Shown: in pieces, positions 1 to 3,915 of the stretch
How the letters are laid out: the number at the start of each line of letters is the position of its first letter
Numbering within the stretch: the first letter of the stretch is position 1
Source: a virus
Reading direction: 5' to 3' (one strand)
IMG/VR virus record: IMGVR_UViG_3300017991_000373
Coordinates: 1 to 25,659 of that record
DNA: 25,659 nt
Program-made: the position numbers and the translations under genes
Notes under the pieces: generated by a model
What the model was told of the DNA's origin: nothing
Databases searched by the model: none
What the model saw: the letters and a program-made list of their open reading frames with translations, nothing else

Positions 1-165
1 CCACTCAGTCAGTTCGTCCGGCTGACCGTCATCATACATTGTATCATAATACAGATCGGCGTTCCAATCTTCATCCTCGATCTCGACATCCCACTCTTGC
101 CCCGGATCATCAATCCAAGGGTAAAGGCGGCTTTCCTGTTCCATGTCTTCATAATCGTTTGGCAT
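1..165 (-). CDS. Small acidic protein, C-terminus cut by window edge
   Basis: The reading frame runs leftward off the window, so only the first 55 codons are visible. The product begins MPNDYEDMEQESRLYPWIDD and is very rich in Asp, Glu, Trp and Tyr, with no membrane segment. I chose the ATG at 165 because AGGAG (175-179 on the complementary strand) lies about 8 nt upstream; an in-frame ATG at 171 is only 2 nt from that SD. A strong sigma70-type promoter at 191-218 lies just upstream, so this is an independent transcription unit like its neighbours. I do not recognise a family. Strong acidity is common in phage early proteins that mimic DNA or bind host proteins, but that is inference only. 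Confidence 0.7.
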   Translation of the reverse strand, partial: MPNDYEDMEQESRLYPWIDDPGQEWDVEIEDEDWNADLYYDTMYDDGQPDELTEW

Positions 166-190
166 TGTCATGTCTCCTAGTGATGCTCTC

Positions 191-218
191 ATTCTACACT
201 CTATATCGTCAGTGTCAA
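191..218 (-). promoter_or_regulatory. sigma70-type promoter for the acidic gene at 1-165
   Basis: On the minus strand a perfect -35 TTGACA (213-218) and a -10 TAGAAT (191-196, 5 of 6 to consensus) are separated by 16 bp. The expected start lies near 184, giving a leader of about 20 nt that contains the AGGAG. An A-rich stretch lies upstream of the -35. Confidence 0.75.
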
Positions 219-249
219 CACCCAAAATCCAGAAAAAAGAAAAATTTTC

Positions 250-372
250 TTTGGCACAGAACTTGCTATGGTAAATATCATGCTAAACAGAGTACCCCCC
301 TTCCGAGGGGACCCGGCCCGGCTTACCCCCTCCGGAGAGGGGAGCCTGAGGATCAGGTGGGATAAACCCACC
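250..372. repeat. Composite intergenic repeat R1 (sigma54-like motif, dyad, GC hairpins)
   Basis: First of six copies of the left-arm repeat. It starts with an interrupted dyad 250-287 (TTTGGCA ... TGCTAAA arms with inner CTTGC ... GTAAA, partly mutated). The plus strand holds TGGCAC-AGAAC-TTGCT at 252-267. Then come hairpin I (CCCCT-TCCG-AGGGG, 297-310) and hairpin II (CCCCTC-CGGA-GAGGGG, 327-342). This copy alone has two further inverted repeats: CCTGA-GGA-TCAGG (345-357) and GGTGGG-ATAAA-CCCACC (356-372). It sits between the stop of the gene at 396 and the promoter at 191-218. No U-run follows the hairpins on either strand. Confidence 0.75.
252..267 (+). promoter_or_regulatory. sigma54-like -24/-12 motif in R1
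   Basis: TGGCAC-N5-TTGCT matches the RpoN consensus in both boxes, and the GG and GC are correctly spaced. A start would be expected near 278, producing RNA antisense to the 3' end of the gene at 396-749. Whether it is a promoter or another protein's binding site cannot be told from sequence. Confidence 0.4.
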
Positions 373-395
373 CTCACCTCGGCCTTCCCAACCCC

Positions 396-749
396 TCAGG
401 AAGTTACCTTGGGCTTCTTCAGCCTCTTTAGAATCTTACGGGCACTAGTAAGCTTTTCTTGATGGTACTCAATATCTTGCTTGATGCTATCATAAATATT
501 TTCTGGAATCTCATTGGTATGCTGGAAATGATTATAAAAGGTTCCACGACGAATACGAGAAATAGAACGCTCGTATCCACTGGTCAGAGACTTCAGAGTA
601 AAGTTATAAACCTTACCATGATCCCTATATGTCACACCTTCCACAATATAAAAACTATTTTCACCATTTGGAACACCCTTAAACTCATACTTACCAGTTC
701 CCCGCACAATCTTACCAACCAAGTTCTGAGGATTGCAATCGTAGCACAT
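396..749 (-). CDS. Unknown 117-aa basic protein
   Basis: The protein begins MCYDCNPQNLVGKIVRGTGK and ends in a Lys/Arg-rich helix (about residues 85-117, RKILKRLKKPK). The middle looks like a small beta-rich domain with a SISRIRRGTF segment, loosely like the LSRIKSVEKIGRF segment in the protein at 4613-4870. A CxxC pair at residues 2-5 could bind metal or be incidental. The ATG at 749 is preceded by GGAGA at a 7-nt distance. It has its own promoter (801-828). The long leader contains a 7-codon minigene starting exactly where transcription should begin. The basic tail suggests nucleic-acid binding (inference). It is more AT-rich than the genes at 1109-3657. Confidence 0.75.
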   Translation of the reverse strand: MCYDCNPQNLVGKIVRGTGKYEFKGVPNGENSFYIVEGVTYRDHGKVYNFTLKSLTSGYERSISRIRRGTFYNHFQHTNEIPENIYDSIKQDIEYHQEKLTSARKILKRLKKPKVTS

Positions 750-800
750 AATAGATTCTCCAAAGAGGGGTTAGTTACCGTTTCCAATCGTCATGCTCTC

Positions 801-828
801 ATTATATCTAGTATCGGTCAGGTGTCAA
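801..828 (-). promoter_or_regulatory. Consensus sigma70 promoter for the gene at 396-749
   Basis: Perfect TTGACA (823-828) and perfect TATAAT (801-806) with a 16-bp spacer on the minus strand. The spacer contains ACCGAT, a core shared with most other promoters of this array. It is the best match to consensus in the left arm. Confidence 0.85.
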
Positions 829-858
829 GAGTTTCTTCAGAAAAATAAAAATATTTAT

Positions 859-1062
859 TGGAACAGAATTTGCTGGGAGGCTTGGACCCCCACAACAGGG
901 GGTTCCTTCCGGAAGAGGAAAGATTAGGTTGTACACATATACACTATACAAATGTACACCATAGACAGGAAACAGTACATCGGTATAATTAATGTACAAA
1001 TGTTCAGTATACCCCCCATTCCGAGGGGGGTTCGCCCCCGCCTACCCCCTCCGAAGAGGGGG
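859..1062. repeat. Composite intergenic repeat R2, diverged and expanded; gene-free gap 829-1108
   Basis: The 280-base gap 829-1108 has no supportable gene. It begins with a diverged sigma54-like motif TGGAAC-AGAAT-TTGCT (859-874, plus). Next is a hairpin ACCCCC-acaaca-GGGGGT (886-903), then TTCCTT...GAGGAA, which looks like hairpin II with paired substitutions. An AT-rich stretch with several TGTACA words follows. A second hairpin set consists of CCCCCC...GGGGGG (1012-1030) and CCCCCTC-CGAA-GAGGGGG (1045-1062). On the minus strand the last has a canonical C(UUCG)G loop. A GTAC-N4-GTTC box lies at 994-1005. Confidence 0.6.
962..989 (+). promoter_or_regulatory. Possible rightward sigma70-type promoter, antisense
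   Basis: On the plus strand TAGACA (962-967) and TATAAT (984-989) are 16 bp apart. No rightward gene follows. Transcription from about 996 would enter the hairpins at 1012-1062 and then be antisense to the gene at 1109-1273. The region is AT-rich, so a chance match is possible. Confidence 0.3.
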
Positions 1063-1108
1063 TTCCTCCCTCGGTTGCGGGGTGTACAGAGGTATAGCGT
1101 ACAGGCGT

Positions 1109-1273
1109 TCACTCCTCTTCGTCCAGCCGCACCCCTTCGTTGTATTCTGCCAGCAGCATATCCCGATCTGCTGGAGACACGATATTGTGCTCCAAGAAAA
1201 ACTTTTTCATTTCCAGTGATCCACACTGGCGGAATCCCATCTCTCGGGCAATCGTTTTCAGTTCTTCGTTCAT
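1109..1273 (-). CDS. Unknown 54-aa helical protein
   Basis: The product starts MNEELKTIAREMGFRQCGSL and ends in an acidic tail (VRLDEEE). It looks all-helical, with one Cys and no signal or membrane segment. The start follows AAAGGGAAAGA, a purine-rich site at suitable distance. Codon use is ordinary and the frame is open over its whole length between a clear promoter (1298-1326) and a GTAC-N4-GTTC box that overlaps the TGA stop, the same 3' arrangement as in neighbouring genes. I recognise no family. Its being a gene rests mainly on the promoter-SD-frame-3' box arrangement. Confidence 0.65.
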   Translation of the reverse strand: MNEELKTIAREMGFRQCGSLEMKKFFLEHNIVSPADRDMLLAEYNEGVRLDEEE

Positions 1274-1297
1274 TCTTTCCCTTTCATTGATACGCTG

Positions 1298-1326
1298 AGT
1301 CTACAAAACTTTTTTGGGGCTGTCAA
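1298..1326 (-). promoter_or_regulatory. sigma70-type promoter for the gene at 1109-1273
   Basis: TTGACA (1321-1326) and TAGACT (1298-1303) with a 17-bp spacer on the minus strand. The -35 begins 8 nt after the stop of the preceding gene (1335). This stop-to-promoter junction is repeated at 4338-4364, where the -10 half is missing. Confidence 0.7.
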
Positions 1327-1334
1327 CCTGAACA

Positions 1335-1532
1335 CTAGTCCAGTGATTCATAGGCTAGTTCGGCACCGAGTTCATCGCTGAGGGTATAGGTGGTAGCCTG
1401 TTCACTACCACTCCAGAGGGTCCACACCCGACGTTCTAGTTCGATAATGTTGCTTCCGGTGATGACGTCGATGGTTTCACCGTAGCAGTCGTGAACGTGT
1501 GCAGCGTACATGGTTTCAGTTGCGTTGCTCAT
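1335..1532 (-). CDS. GAEL-family small protein, 65 aa
   Basis: The protein is MSNATETMYAAHVHDCYGET followed by IDVITGSNIIELERRVWTLW and a TYTLSDELGAEL tail. It is clearly paralogous to the 68-aa protein at 4356-4562 (shared RVWT-WSGS, TYS/T-SD-LGAEL) and more weakly to 3218-3412. The likely fold is a short alpha/beta domain: strand (YAAHVHD), turn, strand, helix (IIELERRVWTLW), strand. I chose the ATG at 1532, preceded by AGAGA. An in-frame ATG at 1565 lies exactly at the predicted transcription start, so a leaderless form with 11 more residues is possible. Function unknown; probably an early host-interaction gene (inference). Confidence 0.75.
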   Translation of the reverse strand: MSNATETMYAAHVHDCYGETIDVITGSNIIELERRVWTLWSGSEQATTYTLSDELGAELAYESLD

Positions 1533-1571
1533 GAGTGAGTCTCTGTTGGTGGGATTGGTTGCCATGCCTCA

Positions 1572-1600
1572 AGTATATACTTGATATCGGCTGGCGTCAA
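1572..1600 (-). promoter_or_regulatory. sigma70-type promoter for the gene at 1335-1532
   Basis: TTGACG (1595-1600) and TATACT (1572-1577) with a 17-bp spacer containing GCCGAT at spacer positions 4-9. A-tracts on the minus strand (about 1612-1637) lie just upstream, in the position of an UP element. The base 7 nt after the -10 is the A of an in-frame ATG. Confidence 0.75.
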
Positions 1601-1639
1601 GCGACTCGGCCAAGTTTTTTTTCGGAAAAGTTTTTCGTG

Positions 1640-1788
1640 TTTGGCACACGATTTGCTCGTGCAAATCTCATGCCAAAACTTCGGCACAGGATTTGCTAGG
1701 CTACCCCCCTTGCGAGGGGGCCCGGCCCGGCCTGCCCCCTCCGGAGAGGGGTATGTCCACTCCGGCGAGGGGTAGTGTACAGATGTTC
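1640..1788. repeat. Composite intergenic repeat R3, full-length
   Basis: The most regular form of the repeat. A 38-bp dyad (1640-1677) reads TTTGGCA-n5-TTTGC-n4-GCAAA-n5-TGCCAAA with perfect arms. It is followed by a direct copy of the half-site (1682-1697). Hairpin I is CCCCCT-TGCG-AGGGGG (1705-1720). After a GGCCCGGCC-type linker comes hairpin II, CCCCTC-CGGA-GAGGGG (1736-1751), then a weaker hairpin III (1757-1772). The box GTACAGATGTTC (1777-1788) touches the stop of the gene at 1790. Seen from the gene strand, hairpin II has a C(UCCG)G loop. Confidence 0.8.
1642..1697 (+). promoter_or_regulatory. Two tandem sigma54-like -24/-12 motifs in R3
   Basis: TGGCAC-ACGAT-TTGCT (1642-1657) and CGGCAC-AGGAT-TTGCT (1682-1697), 40 bp apart on the plus strand. 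T-tracts lie upstream. A start from the second would fall inside hairpin I. No plus-strand gene follows, so any transcript would be antisense to the gene at 1790-1987. Confidence 0.4.
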
Positions 1789-1789
1789 A

Positions 1790-1987
1790 CTAGTAGGCGG
1801 GAAACCAGCGCTTTCGCAACTCGGTTGCACCTTCAACAATCAGGCACTTGAGTAGAGTTCTGTGAGCATAGCTCACATCGGCATCGAGCCTGTCTTGAGC
1901 ACCCCTCATTTTGGTGGTGATCTCCTGATCAGTCATCGCCTCAAGCGAGGCTTGGAAGTATGGTCCGTTTTTTGCTATGTTGAACAT
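1790..1987 (-). CDS. Unknown 65-aa helical protein
   Basis: The protein begins MFNIAKNGPYFQASLEAMTD and continues with helices containing ITTKMRGAQDRLDADVSYAH and ending ELRKRWFPAY. It has no membrane segment and no recognised family. Its SD is the strongest in the left arm (AGGAGGTGA, 7 nt from the ATG at 1987). The stop of the upstream gene (2000-2002) lies immediately before this SD, so the two are probably one mRNA started at 2213-2241. A perfect palindrome TGAACATATGTTCA (1981-1994) covers the start codon and the SD edge, suggesting occlusion by a repressor or an RNA structure over the start. Confidence 0.75.
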   Translation of the reverse strand: MFNIAKNGPYFQASLEAMTDQEITTKMRGAQDRLDADVSYAHRTLLKCLIVEGATELRKRWFPAY

Positions 1988-1994
1988 ATGTTCA
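1981..1994. promoter_or_regulatory. Perfect palindrome TGAACATATGTTCA over a start codon
   Basis: This 14-bp perfect palindrome matches the GAAC-N4-GTTC architecture of Gram-positive-type LexA (DinR) boxes. It overlaps the start codon of the gene at 1790-1987. Related, less perfect copies occur near other genes of the array (for example 2838-2849, 3208-3219, 3482-3493). Binding by LexA or a phage repressor is inference. Confidence 0.5.
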
Positions 1995-1999
1995 CCTCC

Positions 2000-2173
2000 T
2001 CACAGTTGAACGGGCATGTAGTCGATAACCACCTCACAGTGATCTTTGCAGCACGGGCAGACTTCATATTCTACCTCGGTGTCGTTCAGGAACACGTTGC
2101 AGCAGCCGCTCGTGGCGACCTGAACTTCGGCAAAGGTTTCCTCGACCTGGCGGGTTTCAAAGGCGATGCTCAT
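2000..2173 (-). CDS. Mini zinc-ribbon protein, 57 aa (CPCCxxHC)
   Basis: The product starts MSIAFETRQVEETFAEVQVA and carries GCC (residues 23-25) and CPCCKDHC (39-46). The spacing is shared with the proteins at 2851-2976 and 3496-3657: a first Cys pair, 13-16 residues, then CPxCxxHC. Four Cys plus a His is consistent with a single Zn ribbon; the metal is inference. I use the ATG at 2173 because GGAGAG lies 6 nt upstream. The ATG 33 nt further up lies at the predicted transcription start and would add MATNPTNGESL, a leader shared with the gene at 1335. Probably first gene of a two-gene mRNA with 1790-1987. Confidence 0.75.
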   Translation of the reverse strand: MSIAFETRQVEETFAEVQVATSGCCNVFLNDTEVEYEVCPCCKDHCEVVIDYMPVQL

Positions 2174-2212
2174 GAGTGACTCTCCGTTGGTAGGGTTGGT
2201 TGCCATGCCTCA

Positions 2213-2241
2213 AGTATACTCTCTGTATCGGCACGGGTCAA
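2213..2241 (-). promoter_or_regulatory. sigma70-type promoter for genes 2000-2173 and 1790-1987
   Basis: TTGACC (2236-2241) and TATACT (2213-2218), 17-bp spacer with GCCGAT at spacer positions 4-9. A-tracts on the minus strand lie upstream (about 2255-2278). Confidence 0.75.
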
Positions 2242-2281
2242 CACCTCGATCCAAGTTTTTTTTGGAAAAAAGTTTTTTCTG

Positions 2282-2430
2282 TTTGGCACACCTTTTGCTC
2301 GGGCAAATCCTATGCCAAAACTTCGGCACACCTTTTGCTAGGCCGCCCCCCTTGCGAGGGGGCCCGGCCCGGCCTGCCCCCTCCGGAGAGGGGTACGCCC
2401 ACTCCGGCGAGGGTTGGTGTACAGATGTTC
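2282..2430. repeat. Composite intergenic repeat R4, full-length
   Basis: Same order as R3: dyad TTTGGCA-n5-TTTGC-n4-GCAAA-n5-TGCCAAA (2282-2319), direct half-site (2324-2339), hairpin I (2347-2362), hairpin II CCCCTC-CGGA-GAGGGG (2378-2393), a weaker hairpin III (about 2399-2414) and the box GTACAGATGTTC (2419-2430). A second box GTACAGGCGTTC (2437-2448) overlaps the stop of the gene at 2447. The inner five bases of both half-sites are identical here (ACCTT) but differ from R3 and R5, as if the two half-sites of a copy are homogenised together. Confidence 0.8.
2284..2339 (+). promoter_or_regulatory. Two tandem sigma54-like -24/-12 motifs in R4
   Basis: TGGCAC-ACCTT-TTGCT (2284-2299) and CGGCAC-ACCTT-TTGCT (2324-2339), 40 bp apart as in R3 and R5. 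Orientation is opposite to the genes. Confidence 0.4.
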
Positions 2431-2446
2431 ACTAGTGTACAGGCGT

Positions 2447-2773
2447 TCAGTCTTCCCATAGTGAACGTTCGTTCAGTATGTTCTCTTCAGTGTAGAATGC
2501 CATCACCTTGGCCTTGGCTGCTTCTCGCCTCTCAGCATCGGTCAGCGGCTTGGGTTGCTTGGCCGCAGCCCGTTTTGCAAGCCAGTTGCGATACTGCTCG
2601 TCCTGTTCAGGCGTATAGTCGAGCGGCTCAGGCTCAGGCCCACGGAAGTCTTCGAGAGCGTCGAAGAACTCTTCCCCCTCTGGTAGGGGGATGCTCTCGG
2701 CTTCTCTGTTCAGTTCTGCGATGGCGGCCTTGAACTGGTCAACGGTCAGCAGGTCGTAGTCGATGGGTTTCAT
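2447..2773 (-). CDS. Unknown 108-aa acidic/charged protein
   Basis: The protein begins MKPIDYDLLTVDQFKAAIAE. It continues with an acidic, Pro-rich middle (about residues 28-58, EGEEFF ... GPEPEPLDYTPEQ) and a C-terminal half rich in Ala, Lys and Arg (NWLAKRAAAKQPKPLTDAER) that should form helices. No transmembrane segment or known motif is seen. The start at 2773 has AAGGA 8 nt upstream within a leader (CCCCAAGGAACCT) shared with the gene at 3218. The TGA stop is part of a GAAC-type box, with a second box and the R4 repeat downstream. Function unknown. Confidence 0.75.
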   Translation of the reverse strand: MKPIDYDLLTVDQFKAAIAELNREAESIPLPEGEEFFDALEDFRGPEPEPLDYTPEQDEQYRNWLAKRAAAKQPKPLTDAERREAAKAKVMAFYTEENILNERSLWED

Positions 2774-2803
2774 TCTTAGGTTCCTTGGGGTTGTGATGAT
2801 CTG

Positions 2804-2832
2804 ATTCTACCGAGCTGGCTCGGGGCTGTCAA
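2804..2832 (-). promoter_or_regulatory. sigma70-type promoter for the gene at 2447-2773
   Basis: TTGACA (2827-2832) and TAGAAT (2804-2809), 17-bp spacer containing the inverted repeat CCGAG-CCAG-CTCGG. A GAACAAATGTTT box (2838-2849) lies just upstream of the -35, directly after the stop of the preceding gene. Confidence 0.8.
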
Positions 2833-2850
2833 CAGGTGAACAAATGTTTT

Positions 2851-2976
2851 TTACTCCTCCCACTCTTCCACGATGATTGAGCAGTGTTCGCCACAGTGAG
2901 GGCAGATGCCGATCTCCTCTTGTTCAGGTGAGAGGATCGAGTTGCAGCATTCGCTCGTGGTTTCGGTGAACTTCAT
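2851..2976 (-). CDS. Mini zinc-ribbon protein, 41 aa (CPHCxxHC)
   Basis: A very short gene: MKFTETTSECCNSILSPEQE, then EIGICPHCGEHCSIIVEEWEE. It aligns with the proteins at 2000-2173 and 3496-3657 through S-x-CC-x(n)-E-x-(I/V)CPxCxxHC and is almost only the ribbon, so it gives the minimal form of the family. The second half resembles the C-terminal half of a rubredoxin-like knuckle, but no other domain is present. The start has AAGGG 8 nt upstream and a promoter at 3013-3042. Role unknown; a tiny Zn ribbon could be a host-protein binder or an RNA polymerase modulator (inference). Confidence 0.75.
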   Translation of the reverse strand: MKFTETTSECCNSILSPEQEEIGICPHCGEHCSIIVEEWEE

Positions 2977-3012
2977 TGTCGTTTCCCTTGGGTTGGTTTC
3001 GTTGATAGGGTG

Positions 3013-3042
3013 AGTCTACCATACTGATCGGCAGGCTGTCAA
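3013..3042 (-). promoter_or_regulatory. sigma70-type promoter for the gene at 2851-2976
   Basis: TTGACA (3037-3042) and TAGACT (3013-3018), 18-bp spacer containing GCCGATCAG, shared with the promoter at 3697-3725. An A-tract lies upstream on the minus strand. Confidence 0.7.
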
Positions 3043-3070
3043 GAGGTTCGCCAAGTTTTTTTTGTTTTTT

Positions 3071-3219
3071 TCTGGCACAGCATTTGCTCGTGCAAATATC
3101 ATGCCAAAACTTTGGTACACCATTTGCTATGCTACCCCCCTTGCGAGGGGGTCCGGCGGGGCGTACCCCCTCCGGAGAGGGGTGTACCCACTCCGGCGAA
3201 GGGTAGTGAACAAACGTTT
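3071..3219. repeat. Composite intergenic repeat R5, full-length
   Basis: Dyad TCTGGCA-n5-TTTGC-n4-GCAAA-n5-TGCCAAA (3071-3108), direct half-site (3113-3128), hairpin I CCCCCT-TGCG-AGGGGG (3136-3151), hairpin II CCCCTC-CGGA-GAGGGG (3167-3182), weak hairpin III after it, and GAACAAACGTTT (3208-3219) overlapping the TAA stop of the gene at 3218. The linker between hairpins differs from R3 and R4 (TCCGGCGGGGCGTA), while the stems are kept. Confidence 0.8.
3073..3128 (+). promoter_or_regulatory. Two tandem sigma54-like -24/-12 motifs in R5
   Basis: TGGCAC-AGCAT-TTGCT (3073-3088) and TGGTAC-ACCAT-TTGCT (3113-3128), 40 bp apart, preceded by a T-rich tract. No rightward gene follows. Confidence 0.4.
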
Positions 3220-3412
3220 AGGCCATATCGTACATCACTTCTTCATCGTCGCTGTTGACGATAGAGAAGCGGTGTGCGTCTGCGTTCAACCGGCAGTTGA
3301 TTCGGACAGCCATTTCCAGCGATGCCAGATCCGAGCCGCTCATCCACTTAATGACTTTTCCACAAGCGTCGTAGATGCGAGCGGTGAAACGAGTTGAGGT
3401 TGCGAGGTGCAT
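3218..3412 (-). CDS. Distant GAEL-family small protein, 64 aa
   Basis: The protein begins MHLATSTRFTARIYDACGKV. It shares with the proteins at 1335 and 4356 the pattern (F/Y)-x-A-x-(V/I)-(H/Y)-D-x-x-G-(E/K), a following S/T-G-S/N-(D/N) turn and a helix (LASLEMAVRINCRL), then ends in an acidic strand (SDDEEVMYDMA). The similarity is weaker than between the other two, so membership is probable, not certain. The start at 3412 has AAGGA 9 nt upstream and the CAACCAACCCC leader. The TAA stop is embedded in GAACAAACGTTT. Function unknown. Confidence 0.7.
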   Translation of the reverse strand: MHLATSTRFTARIYDACGKVIKWMSGSDLASLEMAVRINCRLNADAHRFSIVNSDDEEVMYDMA

Positions 3413-3447
3413 TTCAAGGTTCCTTGGGGTTGGTTGATGATGCTCTG

Positions 3448-3476
3448 ATTCTACTAAACTGGCTCGGGGCCGTCAA
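3448..3476 (-). promoter_or_regulatory. sigma70-type promoter for the gene at 3218-3412
   Basis: TTGACG (3471-3476) and TAGAAT (3448-3453), 17-bp spacer GCCCCGAGCC..., nearly identical to the promoter at 2804-2832, including a GAACAAATGTTT box (3482-3493) upstream. The two promoter blocks look like copies. Confidence 0.75.
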
Positions 3477-3495
3477 CAGGTGAACAAATGTTTTT

Positions 3496-3657
3496 TCAGT
3501 TTTTTTCTACCGTCCACTCTTCAAACACTGGCTCGCAGTGTTCGCCACAGCACGGGCAGATCTCGTAATCCAACTGTTCACCACTCATTTCCTCACAGCA
3601 GCAATCGCTGAACCACAGGACGACGCTTTCCAGATTCTCGTGGCATTCAACGCGCAT
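3496..3657 (-). CDS. Mini zinc-ribbon protein, 53 aa (CPCCxxHC)
   Basis: The protein starts MRVECHENLESVVLWFSDCC and carries CCC at residues 19-21 and CPCCGEHC at 34-41, in the same arrangement as 2000-2173 and 2851-2976. Its tail, FEEWTVEKN, matches VEEWEE of the 41-aa paralogue. The ATG at 3657 is 8 nt after GGAG. A further in-frame ATG at 3690 sits at the predicted transcription start and would add an 11-residue leader (MINNLPNGVST) of exactly the same length as in the genes at 1335 and 2000. Zn binding is inferred from the Cys/His pattern; biological role unknown. Confidence 0.75.
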   Translation of the reverse strand: MRVECHENLESVVLWFSDCCCEEMSGEQLDYEICPCCGEHCEPVFEEWTVEKN

Positions 3658-3696
3658 GGTTGACACTCCGTTAGGAAGGTTGTTGATCATGCTTCA

Positions 3697-3725
3697 AGTA
3701 TACCATACTGATCGGCACTTGTCAA
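3697..3725 (-). promoter_or_regulatory. sigma70-type promoter for the gene at 3496-3657
   Basis: TTGACA (3720-3725) and TATACT (3697-3702), 17-bp spacer with GCCGATCAG. A long A-tract on the minus strand (about 3739-3756) lies upstream, a likely UP element. Confidence 0.8.
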
Positions 3726-3757
3726 GCCTCTCGGCCAGTTTTTTTTTCTTTTTTTTC

Positions 3758-3773
3758 TGGCACAGCATTTGCT
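3758..3773 (+). promoter_or_regulatory. Single sigma54-like -24/-12 motif in R6
   Basis: TGGCAC-AGCAT-TTGCT with correct GG/GC spacing on the plus strand; expected start near 3784, within hairpin I. Same uncertainty as for the other copies. Confidence 0.35.
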
Positions 3774-3890
3774 ATGCTACCCCCCTTGCGAGGGGGCCCG
3801 GCGGGGCCTACCCCCTCCGAAGAGGGGTGTTTCCCCCCATATTAGGGGGTTGGTTTAGCATGTACATATGTACACCCCCCTTGCGGGGGG
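3758..3890. repeat. Composite intergenic repeat R6, internally deleted, with extra hairpins
   Basis: The copy has one half-site only, TGGCAC-AGCAT-TTGCT (3758-3773). Its left part matches the first half-site of R5 and its right flank (ATGCTACCCCCC) matches the flank of the second, as expected after recombination between the two direct half-sites. Hairpin I (3781-3796) follows, then hairpin II CCCCTC-CGAA-GAGGGG (3812-3827, C(UUCG)G on the gene strand). CCCCC-n6-GGGGG lies at 3834-3849, a perfect palindrome TGTACATATGTACA at 3861-3874, and hairpin CCCCCC-TTGC-GGGGGG at 3875-3890. Confidence 0.75.
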
Positions 3891-3915
3891 CATACTATAT
3901 GTAACATAGTATATA

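Noticed and set aside
924-1226. A 100-codon leftward open frame across the R2 hairpins and the gene at 1109
   Set aside because: It runs through GC hairpins and the promoter-poor gap in a frame different from the 54-aa gene, which has its own SD and promoter. Its Gly/Arg-rich sequence is what hairpin DNA yields by chance.
2200-2733. A 177-codon rightward open frame
   Set aside because: It covers the R4 repeat and the antisense of the gene at 2447-2773, has no SD, and its residues reflect the repeat and the complementary strand of the real gene.
297-3890. GC hairpins of the repeats as ordinary Rho-independent terminators
   Set aside because: No U-run follows any of them on either strand. The T-runs present lie on the far side of the sigma54-like motif. 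True terminators in this window (4603, 15065) do have U-runs.
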